A stretch of 64,000 bases of DNA, taken from Actinernus sp. WN-2022. Taxonomy: Eukaryota > Cnidaria > Anthozoa > Actiniaria > Actinernidae. The stretch's first letter is position 1. Every line of letters starts with the position of its first letter. The notes beneath the pieces were generated by a model, which searched no databases, was not told the DNA's origin, and saw only the letters and a program-made list of their open reading frames with translations. The position numbers and the translations under genes were made by a program. Shown here piece after piece: positions 52,206-63,765 of this stretch. The stretch lies in NCBI GenBank assembly GCA_030867875.1, contig JAOWCC010001634.1:38204403-38268402 (forward strand), in the 5' to 3' direction.

Positions 52206-52795
52206 CTAAAAGTGCCCTTAACCCCACATTTTTTATTTATTCTTTTTTTCGAAAAGAGAACCGAGGTGATTTTTGGTAATTCTGCGAAAAAAATTAATTG
52301 CGTTAATCCTTAATATTTTTATGATCGTTCAAAGACGGCAAAATCCCGCATGCAGTGGCACACGTCCTAATTATGATAATTTTAAAAGGCGTAAGGAGTT
52401 GTGGGTTTCATGACGTAAATGAAGGAAGAGCGTCTGTTACAGTTGTCAAAATTTACAAAGAGAAGTCAGAATAGTTGGGAGCGGCTGAATTTCTGGAGTT
52501 TTAGACACTATTAAAGGCTTTTTCAATCGAGCGATCGCAATCAGATCTAGAGACCATATGTTTACTAACTTCTGGTGAACGTCTTCCTTCACCAACGTCA
52601 CTCGTCCCCGGTTTTTGTAACAGGTCTAATGGCGGCGCTTTGTCATCAGAATCGGGTATACAACTGATCGCTAATACAAAAATCAAGGATCAAGGCAAAT
52701 TTTTTTCGCAGAATTGATCCAAAATTACCTTCTCTTTTAAAAAAAATAAAGCAAAAAAATTGGGGTTGAGGGGCACTGTAAAAATTGCCTTTAGA
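52206..52795. mobile_element. TIR element with ~120-bp diverged arms
   Basis: GTGCCCTTAACCCCACATTT, AAAAGAGAA, AATTCTGCGAAAAAAATT at left and the inverse order at right (52680-52790). Frames on - inside (52501-52686) carry no motif I know. Confidence 0.6.
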
Positions 52796-52974
52796 TTGTA
52801 CCCCTCATGAAGTACTTTCTCGATAAAACATCCAGCCAGAAGAAAAGATGAGTTGTTCTTACTTGTGAGAAATTGAGGTATAGATTTCAAAACTCTCAGT
52901 GTCCGTGGGTGGGGAGACGGTTTGTAAAGTGTTGAGTGCATGATTACCGCTGAGCTACAACTGTAATTCCCTCT

Positions 52975-53130
52975 TTTGCTCTGACGAAGGGCTAGCACTC
53001 GAAACGTCAGCTGCTACTTGGTTCCCACGGCGGTTAGCATACCTTAATCGACTTTATTTGATTATACCAGTGTTTATCTTCCCCGCCGACGCAGACCAAC
53101 ACTAGTGTTTTTACAGGAACTAGTTACCCA
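52975..53130 (+). repeat. unclassified repeat end, copy 3
   Basis: CTCTGACGAAGGGCTAGCAC through CGGCGGTTAGCATACCTTAA to CTTCCCCGCCGACGCAGACC, the uninterrupted form of the 28022-28310 copy. Confidence 0.75.
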
Positions 53131-53584
53131 TCCTAACCAAAACCTGCCCGTTTACATCAGTTTCATCCCGCTATTCACCATTAGCCATACTGATCAGATT
53201 GTACAGTCACTTCAAACGACCTCTGCAAGTTTGCCAGCAAATCTTCTTAGTGTTTTCGCTTGTTTGAGCTTCAATATTCTCTAACAGCTCGTCATAGGTT
53301 TTATCCTTTTGTTTTGTGACTCATTTTCTTCATTTGCGAAAAGAAAATCTACCGTAATTCCTCCTCAATGTTGAGGAATTGATTTTGTTTACATCGTTTC
53401 GTCGTCACCCGTGCGCGTCTGACTTTTATAACACTTTCACTTCTTCGTAGAATCTTCACGCCACAATTACTGCAAAATCAATTAGTACTTCTTAAACACT
53501 AATTTATTTAAGTGTTGCGTTAATATGTATATACATATATACATAAACTTTATTTAGACACGGTAATATCATTATTTACATATA

Positions 53585-53780
53585 GGCATGTGTTGTGTTT
53601 CGGCCGTGCTGTACCAGCAGCACTGAGAGTAGATATGAAAGTGGTCTTTCATTTCATCGCATTCCAACTGATGCAGTGCTCACAGAATAATGGAGCTCTA
53701 CAAGTATTCAGTAGAAGGATGGATGAAAACCTACCATTCAAAAAGCTGTAGTTATTATACACGACTTTATAGAAAGCAGC
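53585..53780 (+). pseudogene. THAP-domain-like remnant
   Basis: Frames give TSSTESRYESGLSFHRIPTD and, after a stop and a frameshift, TYHSKSCSYYTRLYRKQ. SxxxLSFHRIPTD is the signature of THAP zinc-finger DNA-binding domains, found in P-type transposases and host THAP proteins. The N-terminal Cys region (MCCVSAVL) is in another frame. Broken by at least one stop and two frameshifts. Confidence 0.5.
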
Positions 53781-54116
53781 TCGTCAAATTTCGCTTCAGA
53801 AAAGTAGCCGTTTTTTAGCCTCTCGCGTAAAACCGAATGATCCCATGGCAGTATACGTGATCCGTAGTTATGTTACTACTCTATAATGACTGCCAGTGGG
53901 TTTTAGTGGCTAACCGTTCTTGATCCCACAAACGCTATCGTATCCCATGGCACCCGGGTTTGTTTGCCTTCCAACATGGTCACGTGATCTCTTAGTGCAA
54001 GTCCCCTATTGGTTTAGCATAGCCAAGCCGCCGTTCTATCAGCGATCTGGAAAAGTGTGAAAAAACTCGCAATACACACTATGCATAACTCGCGCGGTCA
54101 CAACACGAAAAAGAGG

Positions 54117-54360
54117 CCGGTAGGTCCTCTGGAATTTTTAATTTGAAATACTAGCAGGAGGTGTGATATTAACGTGTTGAACATGATTGTTTAGTTGAAA
54201 AATGTTGCTAATCTGTCCTCATTTATCCTTTATTTTTCTTTATAGTACAACCAGCCAGGCTCATAGCAAATTAACGGCATTGTTTCACTGAACATTCGTT
54301 CGGTGCATTTCACAATCTCCCCGGGCGCTTCAATTTCAACATTCCAGAGGACCTACCGGC
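54117..54360. mobile_element. MITE with GCCGGTAGGTCCTCTGGAAT ends
   Basis: A 20-bp perfect inverted repeat at both ends, ~244 bp overall; no coding and no clear target duplication. Confidence 0.72.
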
Positions 54361-55281
54361 TTCGTTGACATGCTAGTTACCAGGACTTATGCATAGGTTC
54401 TATAAAAAATATTTCTAAGTGATTTTTAGGCGACTATTGCGCATGCGCAATGTAGCCGTACTGAAGTTGGGACTATGTTTGTCCCGGCATCAACCGATAA
54501 GTGACAATTTAATTCAGGGGAGTAGTGTTGAATCCGGTGAGGAAAGCTGTAGAATAAAGATCCTTGTTTATTTAATTATTATTTTGTTAATATATTCGAC
54601 AACAGAACGTGTAATTTATGTTAGTTGAGGTACGAAATTCACAGAAATGAATATTTTGCTGGCACGGAACAGAAGCCTGGGGAGAGTAGTGCTGAGAATT
54701 ATGGGTAATGTAGTGTGCCATAAGTAGGTGACTGTTAAGAGGTTGAATTCATTCTAGGTCAGCCTTGCTACCTTGCTTCATATTTTTTTTTAAATGATTG
54801 GATCGAGAAGCCCGAGGCATAACGAACATTAAGGGAAACCATTCTGGCTAGGTTAGAATCGCGTCCGAGTTTAATTTAAATCGGCATAAGATCGTATTTA
54901 TCATATCGGACTAAATGTATTTAGATGACCTCAGCTCCCAGAGTTGGCGGCACTGCATTGGTGGGAGTATACGTTCCCGTTTAGTCCACACAGTGGTTTT
55001 GGGTTTTCGTATCCGGCAGTGTCGCAATAATTAATAATAGTAATAAATAGAGACCAAAAGTTGAAGAAAGAATGCCTGTAAGCTATTATGAGCAATTATA
55101 TGAATAAACGCTGTCGGGCTCGGCTGACCGACATCCCCAAGTATCCTATATGACTGTGTGTGTCTGAATTGTGTAGTGGAGGCAAAATATTAGTTTTATT
55201 GCAAGTAAAAGGTTTTGGTGTGTTAGCCCTTCGTTGTTTCTCGAATAAAAATATTATTTTAACGGAAATCCCGAGAGAACG

Positions 55282-55671
55282 TAGCCTGCTATGCAGACGT
55301 ATTTTTTCACTCTCATAAATTCGAAGAAAAAAGTAACGTCTGCTTACCGGAGCGCTTAATTAGTTTCCAATATGCAAGCAGAAGGTCAGCACGTTTGTCT
55401 TATTTTTCTGCCCAATCAAAGCCATTGTTATAATTTTAGTGAATTGGCGCGCCAGGGAACACTCCTATCATTGGTCAATGGCAAATGTATTGTCTGAATT
55501 CCTTTTAAATGTAACAATACGTCACTTTCCAGGATATGGAAGGTAAAATCTGATTGGACCATAACACAATGAGGTGTGCATATTGGAAACTACTTAAGCG
55601 CTCGGGTAAGCAGACGTTACTTTTTCTTCGAATTTATGAGAGTGAAAAAAATACGTCTGCATAGCAGGCTA
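55282..55671. mobile_element. 390-bp MITE with 9-bp flanking repeat
   Basis: TAGCCTGCTATGCAGACGTA at left and its inverse at right; arms ~95 bp, near-perfect through CTCTCATAAATTCGAAGAAA. Flanks GAGAGAACG (55273-55281) and GAGGGAACG (55672-55680), 8 of 9 identical, a probable 9-bp target duplication. Confidence 0.85.
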
Positions 55672-56029
55672 GAGGGAACGCGCCGGTATGCTAAAAACGT
55701 AATTCATTAATAATATGGCTTGACAACGCGGCCTTCGGCACCTTCCTTCGAGAGTTTAAAAGTGCTTTGACTTCACGGAAGCCGCTTAATCGGAATATTT
55801 ATTTTGTAGTTTATTTCTAGTAAATAAGTTTATCGTTACACAGAAAAACGGCCTGGGCAACACATCGAAGTGTGAATAAAGTTTGAAGCAAACATGCAAG
55901 AGAGCCTTTAGTTTAGCAGCTGATCGTTAATGATTAACATAGAAACGGCACTTTGCCGTATAGGGAAACACATTGAAGTATGAATACCGCAAATAAAGTT
56001 TGAAGTAAACATGCCAGCAAGGGAAAGGG

Positions 56030-56845
56030 AAACACATTGAAGGCAAGAAGTACTCTGTAGGGGAGGAGTGACCAATAGAAATTAAATATTACAACTGAAG
56101 GGGTGGGTTGTATAGCATCAAAAATAAAAGGAATGGGGTAGACCATAGAAATTCAAAAATCAATGGACAGGGGTTGCCTATAGCTATTAAATAATAGAAC
56201 AGCAGGGGTACCCTATAGTGATTAAATAAGAGAAGGGGAGTGGTAGACGAGTGATTCAAAATCAATGGGATGTGGCCTATAATGATTAAATAATAGAACA
56301 GCAGGGTTACCTATAGTAATTAAATAATAGAAGGGAGGGTTTGTCTATAGTGTATACAAAATAGAACGAAAGGCGTGTCCTATAGTAGTTAAATAATAGA
56401 AGTTAGAGGGTGGGCTAGTGAATCAAAAATAGAACGGGAGGAGCGACCAATAGAAATTAAATAATTGAAGTTAGAGGGTGGGCTATATTGAATCAAAAAT
56501 ATAATGCGAGGGGTAGACCATTGTAATTGAAAAATATAGTGTTACATAATAGAACAGCAGGGGTACCCTATTGTAATTAAATAATAGAAGGGCTATACTA
56601 TAGGAATTCAAAAATCAATGGGGTGTGGCCTATAGTAATTAAATAATAAGAGGGGGAGGGGTAGGGGTAGAGTGTAGTGATTCAAAATTAGAAGAGGAGA
56701 GGTGGCCTATAGTAATTAAATACTTGAAGTTAGAGGGTGGGCAAGTGAATGAAAAATAGTGGCCAATAGAAATTAAATAATCGAAGTGGACAGATACGCT
56801 ATATTGAATCAAAAATATAATGAGAGGGGTAGACCATAGCCGATC
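56030..56845. repeat. degenerate minisatellite, ~50-bp unit
   Basis: Irregular repeats of (A/G)GGGG-TACC-CTATAGTAATTAAATAATAGAA and variants such as GTAGACCATAGAAATTCAAA, with no constant unit length. Purine-rich on +, pyrimidine-rich on -. Confidence 0.75.
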
Positions 56846-57541
56846 AGATGGCGAGTTTTCTAATAGGGAGCGGCTGGATTATTCTAATGATCAATAGTGG
56901 GATGATCAAGAATACTGATAGAGCTTATTAATATCCTATATCATTTGATATACAGTATTCTGTATCATTTGATAGTCTGAGACAATACAAAACTGTATCG
57001 CCGGATTTATAGGGGTGTAACTTAAATGCTGTGTTGAGATTGATTAGCATCCTTATGAATTAGTAATGACCATTATAATCTTGATTAGCAGTACCAGTCT
57101 CTTGCTATGGTTCTACACTTTAAACAACACTGCTGTGTAAAGTAATCTCTTTTTATCACCTTAACTTCATGATCAGTTATAAAACGGCGGAATATGCGGA
57201 TTGTGACCGCTATCATGGCAACGATATATCCGTACGACAAAATAAATCCTGACCGAGTACCAGCCAATCAGAACATTCGATTTGACATCGAGTGTCTTGC
57301 CATGTAAGAAATATGTATTTAACGCTTTTTTAAAACATTGCTCATGTGTGATGACTTTTATTTTCGCAGGCAAAAGATGAAAGATGTCCTGGCTGATTTT
57401 GAAGTTTGCTACATTACCTAAAGTTATACCGATAATAAATCATTTGTCACGTGTCTGGAACTTTGATTTAAATGTCGTGCATACCGTCGACAAACTGAAA
57501 CACATCAAGACTGATTGAAATATCGTTACAGAAGAGGAAGA

Positions 57542-57694
57542 ACTACCAGAGACAATACCACCAGAGACTGCCACCAGAGACAATACTACCAGAGACAATA
57601 CTATCAGAGACAATACTTCCAGAGACAATATTTCCAGAGACAATACCACCAGAGACAAGACTATCACGGATAATACTACCAGAGACAATACTTT
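57542..57694. repeat. 15-bp minisatellite CCAGAGACAATACTA
   Basis: About ten diverged copies of CCAGAGACAATACTA. Because the unit is a multiple of three, both strands stay open (TRDNT-type repeats on +, SLVVL-type repeats on -). I do not regard either as a gene. Confidence 0.85.
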
Positions 57695-58591
57695 TTTGGT
57701 ATTCTGTGTTTTTGTTTACTATTCCTCCATATCAGGAATACATGGTCCGAAAATTATCTTTGAGTACGAATCTTGTAAGTCGAGAAAATTTAATTACATA
57801 TTCATATGTATGAATATAATATAAGGGAATTGCGACTGATTGGGGAGTGGATGTGCTTTGACTTCGCAAAAGAATAATCGGTGAGAATTTTGTCCAGCTT
57901 TGCTTTCGAGTTTGTGCTCTTGTCAATCTTACATTTGCATACACAACCTTAGACTATCTACGGTTAAGAGACGCGAAGCTCACACTAAAATCTTTGAGAG
58001 CTGTTTTGAACCGAGTCTTGTGTCTCTCCAGTCGGGCCGACAGTTTCACTGTTGTGTTGCCAGGCGTAAAAGTAAACCTGAAAAGCTTATAATAAAAGAA
58101 ATGCAAAGAACCATAAAGGAATTTAAGGAAATATATACAAAATTGTTGCCAAACTCTGTGAACGAGACAAGCAGCTATTGCTGAACCAGAAGCTGACATT
58201 CAAGTGAAGTCAACTGACCGGGAGGTAGTGTCCAAACTGAATCAATATGCACTATAGGGCTGTTATTGGAATGAATTCGACGTATTTAAGACCTAGAGAG
58301 TATCGTGAATGTTTTAAGGGAAAGTTTTGGAGTACTATATTGTTATTGTTTTACATACGAGTGAAGCTGAATATGCAGTCATTCAATGAACTCTTCTCAG
58401 AGTGGAACTCAAATTGAACCGAAATGAACTAAGATTTTTCACCGTGAAACCGGACATGTGAAATCTCTCGATCTCATATAAACCGACAAAACTTTGCCGC
58501 TAACGGCAAACTCCGTGGAAGAGCCGCTTAATCGGAATATTTGTAGTTTATTTCTAGTAACTAGACGTTTCTAATAGAAAGTGAAGTGCTG

Positions 58592-59144
58592 TGTACCCTG
58601 CGAGCAGAGGTTTCTCATCTCTGCCTTTCCTGTCACCGAGAGAAACCTCTGCCACGAAACGATTGCTTTTCGCGTTGAGCATGCGTCACTGTAGCTGGAT
58701 TTCCATTGGCCGAGAAAAACAAGACGGTAAACATTGTAGATTCATTGTAGATTTCATATTGTCTATTTCCTATTGTTAACGGCAAGAGAAGGCGAAGTGG
58801 TTTGCAGTTTAATTAATTCAGCAAAATTAGAAGAAGCCAAAGCCGGAGTTTGAAGCCCGTTCGTATCAATCGTCGGCAAACAAAAAACTGCGTGACGACA
58901 TAAATAACGGCTGCGAAGGAACCGTGGGCTCTTGCAGAACCAGCGAAGATCGCCAAAACGTCATGTCCGATCGATATCAAACAGGTAAAACCGGTTTGGT
59001 AACTGGTTTATCACGTGGTTTTCCTCCAAGATTTTGGAGGTTACAGGTGCGCATGTTCAACGGGGAAAGCAATCGTTTCGTGGCAGAGGTTCATCTCGGC
59101 GAACAGGTGAAAGGCAAAGAAATGAGAAACCTCTGCTCGCAGAG
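58592..59144. mobile_element. 553-bp TIR element with 9-bp target duplication
   Basis: Left CTGCGAGCAGAGGTTTCTCA and right its near inverse; arms ~100 bp through CTCTGCCACGAAACGATTGC. GAAGTGCTG occurs at 58583-58591 and 59145-59153. The left end has TGTAC-CCTGCGAG, like the TACCCTGG end at 46781. No helicase or transposase left. Confidence 0.82.
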
Positions 59145-59559
59145 GAAGTGCTGCGAGGGGATGCATAGAGCTACTGTCTAGTGATATTAGTAATGATTTG
59201 CAGGTTTCTGTATAGTAATTATAGATTATGGCAAGTAAGATTGACAAATTTGAATATGATTGTGCAAAAAGGCAATTAAAAGTTTATAATTTTCAATCAA
59301 AAACAATAAACAAAGGTAATAAAATAAACAAAGTGGAAGCAAAGAGTCACTCAAAAACTCATAGCTCCCTCAATTTTCAATCGATTTCCAATCTGAGTGG
59401 AGGTTGGTCTAGCCTGTGTGTCTAGCTTTAATATAATATCAACTTTGATAGGGTTATCTTGAATAGTAAGTGATCGACAGGACTTAACCTGCAACCAAAG
59501 GTCGTACGTCAAATGTAGCTAGCCCCTCATGTTCAGGAATCTCCGGGCTTCAATATGGT

Positions 59560-60360
59560 ACCATTTATATCTACGTAGCACTTCGCATAACACTTTTGGC
59601 CGTTGTGCCACTTTGTTGGTCGTTAATTGTACCACATTTTTGGTCCTTGTACCACTTATTCAAAAGGCTCATCTCCACCAATTTTAAACCGATTTCAAAA
59701 TAACTTTAAAAAATATTAAAAATTGTTTTTCAATTTCTTGGAATAACAGCCCATTTTAAGCCGATTTGGCCTATCTTTTTTTTGGGGGGGGGGGGGGGGG
59801 GGGAGGGCGGAGTGGGGACCAGCCTAACTGCTCTAGCCCACAATATTCAATATAACCTATGAAGGTTAGAAGGTTGGTATCAGATTAAAGGTGGATTTAA
59901 AGGATACCTCAATCTGTAATCAGATTGGAAATTGGTTGCAAATTGACGGAGTTATATCCTTTTGAAAGGACTCAATTGACAAAGTGAGAATGACCGAGAC
60001 TGATTTTTGACAGTTTCGAAGGGTGGTCGACTTCAAAGAATTATTTCGGTAGCTTAGCTTAAACTTTCTTAAGATGTTATTATGTGCTGGTTGCAAAATC
60101 GGTCACAAATTTCTTAGTTTCTGTCGTACCGCACTGCTGTGTTCTTTTGTGTTATAACTGAGGACATTAACGTTGTTTTCCGCCATCGACTGTACTAGAT
60201 TTTTCTCTTCATGTGACAATATCTGACATCTGACGTCACTTTGATGCCTTACGAATAAGGTCAAGACTGTGGTTTTGTTTCCAGCTGCCTGGATAACAAC
60301 GTCAACTGCCCCTCGAAGAAACAGTACTGTGTACTTGGTATCACTTAGAGTGTTATACGT
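59560..60360. other. no recognisable gene
   Basis: Includes a poly(G) run near 59786-59803 and short TGTACCACTT repeats near 59610-59660 (GTGCCACTTTG, GTACCACATTT, GTACCACTTAT). Nothing coding. Confidence 0.4.
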
Positions 60361-60364
60361 GACT

Positions 60365-61400
60365 GCACACGGTGGGCACAAACGACCATAAAAACGGCAT
60401 CAGTTCTATATTTTAAAAAGTTTTCAATGCAGACGATTGACTTTTGGTAGAAGGATGTAGAATCGCAAAAGGAATATAACCTGATTTTTTAAGCCATGTT
60501 ACTACCATCGTGACGTCACAATGACGTCATTTATCCATTTGTAATACGTTTCTTGCAACTGTTCATTATCTCTAAAAACGAAATGTCGTATATTGTTAAA
60601 ATCTACTCGTGATGAGAATGAAGGAATCGAAAACCCGATGTCGATTGGTTAAGGAAATCAAAAGTTATGAAAGTTTGAATTTTGTCCATTTTCCCGCCAA
60701 AATGTGGCGGGAAATAAACAACACAAAAGCATTTATGAAAACATCGCTTCATTCAATTTTTAGAGTTGTAAATATTGTTGCATGACATTTTGTCCAATCA
60801 TAAAACACGTTGGTTGCTAAAATCGTATGTTTTTTTAATTTTGATTTTTTGTCCATAACCGGCTTAAAATTGAAGTCATATTTTCGGCAACGTCATTATG
60901 ACGTCATACTTTTTTATACATGCCCTTAGAAAAAAATCCTTTGAGTGATTTTCGAGTTTTAGTGATGAAATGCGCTAGTCTGGCACTCAAAACCCACATT
61001 ATTTTCTTTTCTTGATTTTTTAACAATAGGCAGCCTTATTTAGGTATGACACCTGACGTCACTAAATATGACGTCATAGCAACAGTCATTCCTCTATAAC
61101 TTTTGCTATAATAGTCGTAGAACGTTCAAATTTGCGCCAAAGGAATGTGTGTCATGAAGGCCCTTTGATGGTGTAGTCTGTTTGTAACATCTATTAAAGG
61201 GGGAATTTTACCAAAAAAGGAGGCATCACTTATGACGTCAGTCACAACAACGTCATCATACTAACATAAAACACCTAAAATATGTAGTTTCATTTTGTTA
61301 ACAAGTCACCAACATTTCTTCAAATTGAGACTATAAGTAAAGAAATGGTGTTAATTTTTATTATTTGTCCACGCTCACTGATGCCGATTTTGACGTACTT
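60365..61400. repeat. interspersed repeat with clustered TGACGTCA palindromes, copy 2
   Basis: Starts ACGGTGGGCACAAACGACC. TGACGTCA or close variants near 60510, 60522, 60898, 61051, 61067 and 61234. CCCGCCAAAATGTGGCGGG is a hairpin near 60692. A GTCCACGCTC / GGTGGGCACAAA-like inverted pair marks the ends. Same family as 250-1010 and 5490-5660. Confidence 0.55.
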
Positions 61401-61983
61401 TATGCCCGACGTGCGCAGGAAAACATGTGGATATGCTCTTGAGTTGACATCGATGTCGTAGAATTACTGTAATTACAATAGATTCTATATAATTATATAT
61501 ATCATAGATATATATCCTTTATATTTTGGTAGACACAAAGAAACATAATAGGCTTTGTTTTCCTTTGTGTTTGACGGTAACGAAGTAGCAAGTTCAACCG
61601 TGAAACTCTGCCATTTTGGCCTGCAATGTTTTGATCTCATATTTTCAATAGCAAAAGCGGTAGCCGGTCAGTCGCCTTTCTTTAGTTGCTCAATAATCTA
61701 AGGGCTGGTTTACATGACGCGTTTACTCGGATCCCGGGGCAAGAGATTATTGCCGGATGATGCTTTTAAAAATAAATACGACATTTAAAATCTGTTTAGT
61801 ACTGGGAAAATTTCGTTTAGTTACTACATCCAAAACGCTTAGATGGACGTTAACTTTACGTATACGTAGCCATTGTCGCGTCGGTCTCTGTGCGGTACAG
61901 TAACGGGAAATCGTTCCCACAATGCACCCGATATATTGATATGTTGATATGTTGGAAACCTCATAATTTTTGCAATTCGCTGT

Positions 61984-62276
61984 ATATATATATATATATA
62001 CACCCGTTTTCAAAAACATTGCACTGCAAATATATATATACCTTTTGTATTCTTGTTAAATTTGACAGCTAAAACAATGGAGAACAAAAGGTATATATAT
62101 AAATCAAAAGCAGTGTTTTTGAAACACTCGTTTTCAAAAACATTGCTTTTGATTTATATATATACCTTTTGTTCTCCATTGTTTTAGCTGTCAAATTTGA
62201 CAAGAATACAAAAGGTATATATATATTTGCAGTGCAATGTTTTTGAAAACGGGTGTGTATATATATATATATATAT
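61984..62276. repeat. near-perfect ~290-bp palindrome in a TA microsatellite
   Basis: Arms of about 125 bp with only two or so mismatches: CACCCGTTTTCAAAAACATT, GCACTGCAAATATATA, ACAATGGAGAACAAAAGGTA and their inverses. The centre repeats CACTCGTTTTCAAAAACATT, a copy of the outer end. TA runs bound both sides. Confidence 0.9.
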
Positions 62277-62648
62277 CAGGGAAAGGGAAATAATAAATCA
62301 AGAACATTAGATGAAATGTAGTCTGAGTTATCACGTGGCCTGCATGCCTCCCCCAAACGCGCTTTCCTTTCAAAACCATTTACAAAAGTCACGTGATGGG
62401 AACCGTACATGTTTGACGTGGCGGTCCGGAAAACACCGTCCGGTCATTTTCGAGTTTGCTTGTTGTTTTGCCATTGGAAAGTGTTGGAATATGTTTCCGT
62501 CCGCTCCTTGAACTACCTAAGAGGTACGGAAATGCAACATTTACGAAATGATTGGTTTTACAGTGCAATAAACAAAGCAAAAAGGTATTAACTCAAACGT
62601 TTCTGGGATTCCAGCAAATTTTAGGGCGTTTAGAATTTTTTAAACCGA

Positions 62649-63480
62649 TAGCCTGCGTTGCGACTCTGGAGTATCGGAGCACAGCGAGCGGAGATTAGGG
62701 GGATTGGGGCGAGAGAAAAAAGAGAGGGGGGGAGGGGAAGGAGAGGAAGAGAGAGCCTGCCGAAAAGCCATGGTTATTTTGATAACTCTCGGCCTCCGAA
62801 GACCGAGTATTGCTATTGGCTAAATTGCGTGATTGACAGAAATCATTAAATTTTATTCATGCATGGCATGCGATAAGAGCAGAAACAATTAATATGGCGA
62901 CAAACATACCGAGAATCCCTCAGCGATGAATTTAAAGAGAATAGGAGCAAAGCTATTATAGATCTTTTGTCCGGAAGAGATGTTCTAGCTGTAATCCCAA
63001 CTGGGTTTGGAAAATGTGGGATATTACAAGCATTCACTAGTGTTAAAGGCGTCGAAAATGATGCCCAGGTTGTCGTTTTGGTTATTGCTCCTTTGGCTAG
63101 TATTGTGAAAGATCAATTGAACCAGTTAAGTTCCTTAGGTTATCCTGCTGCCGAACTTTCAGACCTAAATCCCGAGGAACTACAGAAGTGCAACTTCAAA
63201 TTGCTGTTTAGTTCTCCAGAAGAAGTAATGAGATCGGATTTCGCGACGAGCTGAAGAACCCTGTATCGGAACTCCACAAGCGTCTTGCTCGACGAAACGC
63301 ACACGGTTGAAACATGGACCGGTGTCGTCGAGGATCAGGATTGTGCTTCCGAAAATACGAGCTGCTTTGATGATTTCGTAACGCTGCGTGGATGGTTTTT
63401 AGCGCTTCTTTTGGCAGAACTTCGTTCCGGTGTTATTGTGGTCGGCAGTGTTCTTTACTGATTTGGTGGCGACTTTATAT
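62649..63480 (+). mobile_element. left part of a RecQ-bearing transposon
   Basis: TAGCCTGCGTTGCGACTCTG at 62649 is like the TAGCCTGC end of the 55282 MITE. A purine-rich tract (62690-62760) follows, then RecQ-like coding on + from about 62930. I found no right terminus; the LINE tail at 63531 may have interrupted it, or the end lies outside the window. Confidence 0.55.
62930..63430 (+). pseudogene. RecQ-like helicase fragment, frameshifted
   Basis: FKENRSKAIIDLLSGRDVLA then VIPTGFGKCGILQAF (Walker A, final Ser replaced by Cys), VVLVIAPLASIVKDQLNQLS (motif Ia) and FKLLFSSPEEVMRSD, an open frame to a stop at 63254. In another frame RDELKNPVSELHK and then LLDETHTVETWTG (motif II as DETH) continue. 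At least two frameshifts, so a pseudogene. Motif order is that of RecQ. Third copy of the transposon-borne helicase in the window. Confidence 0.8.
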
Positions 63481-63530
63481 TCAGCGGCAGCGAGTTCTCT
63501 TTATCTGATAAAGGTGTAGTTCTCTACTAG

Positions 63531-63765
63531 ATAGATAGATAGATAGATAACCTTTATTTAAACACGATTAATGTAAAAGCTGAAAGCTTGTGGGGTCGTG
63601 TAAAAGAAATGTATATAAAATTAAATAAAAACACTATCAAAGTAAGACGTATATATATACATATATATACTATTTACAATATCATATCAATATCAATAAT
63701 GCTTAGGGCTGTATGTAATTTATAATCTTTATAGTTAATAATAAGTAATAAAACTTTTATATTTG
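63531..63765 (-). mobile_element. LINE tail with GATA microsatellite
   Basis: Five GATA units (63531-63550) then AACCTTTATTTAAACACG. On - this is an AATAAAGGTT 3' end followed by an ATCT run, the typical CR1/L2 tail. No coding left. It lies just behind the RecQ fragment. Confidence 0.55.

Noticed and set aside
52981..53012. Second hammerhead-like core (CTGACGA...GAAA)
   Set aside because: The pairing between the two core blocks is poor, and CTGACG/CGTCAG pair with each other as a plain hairpin instead.
57440..57688. 82-codon hydrophobic ORF on -
   Set aside because: Entirely explained by the 15-bp minisatellite.
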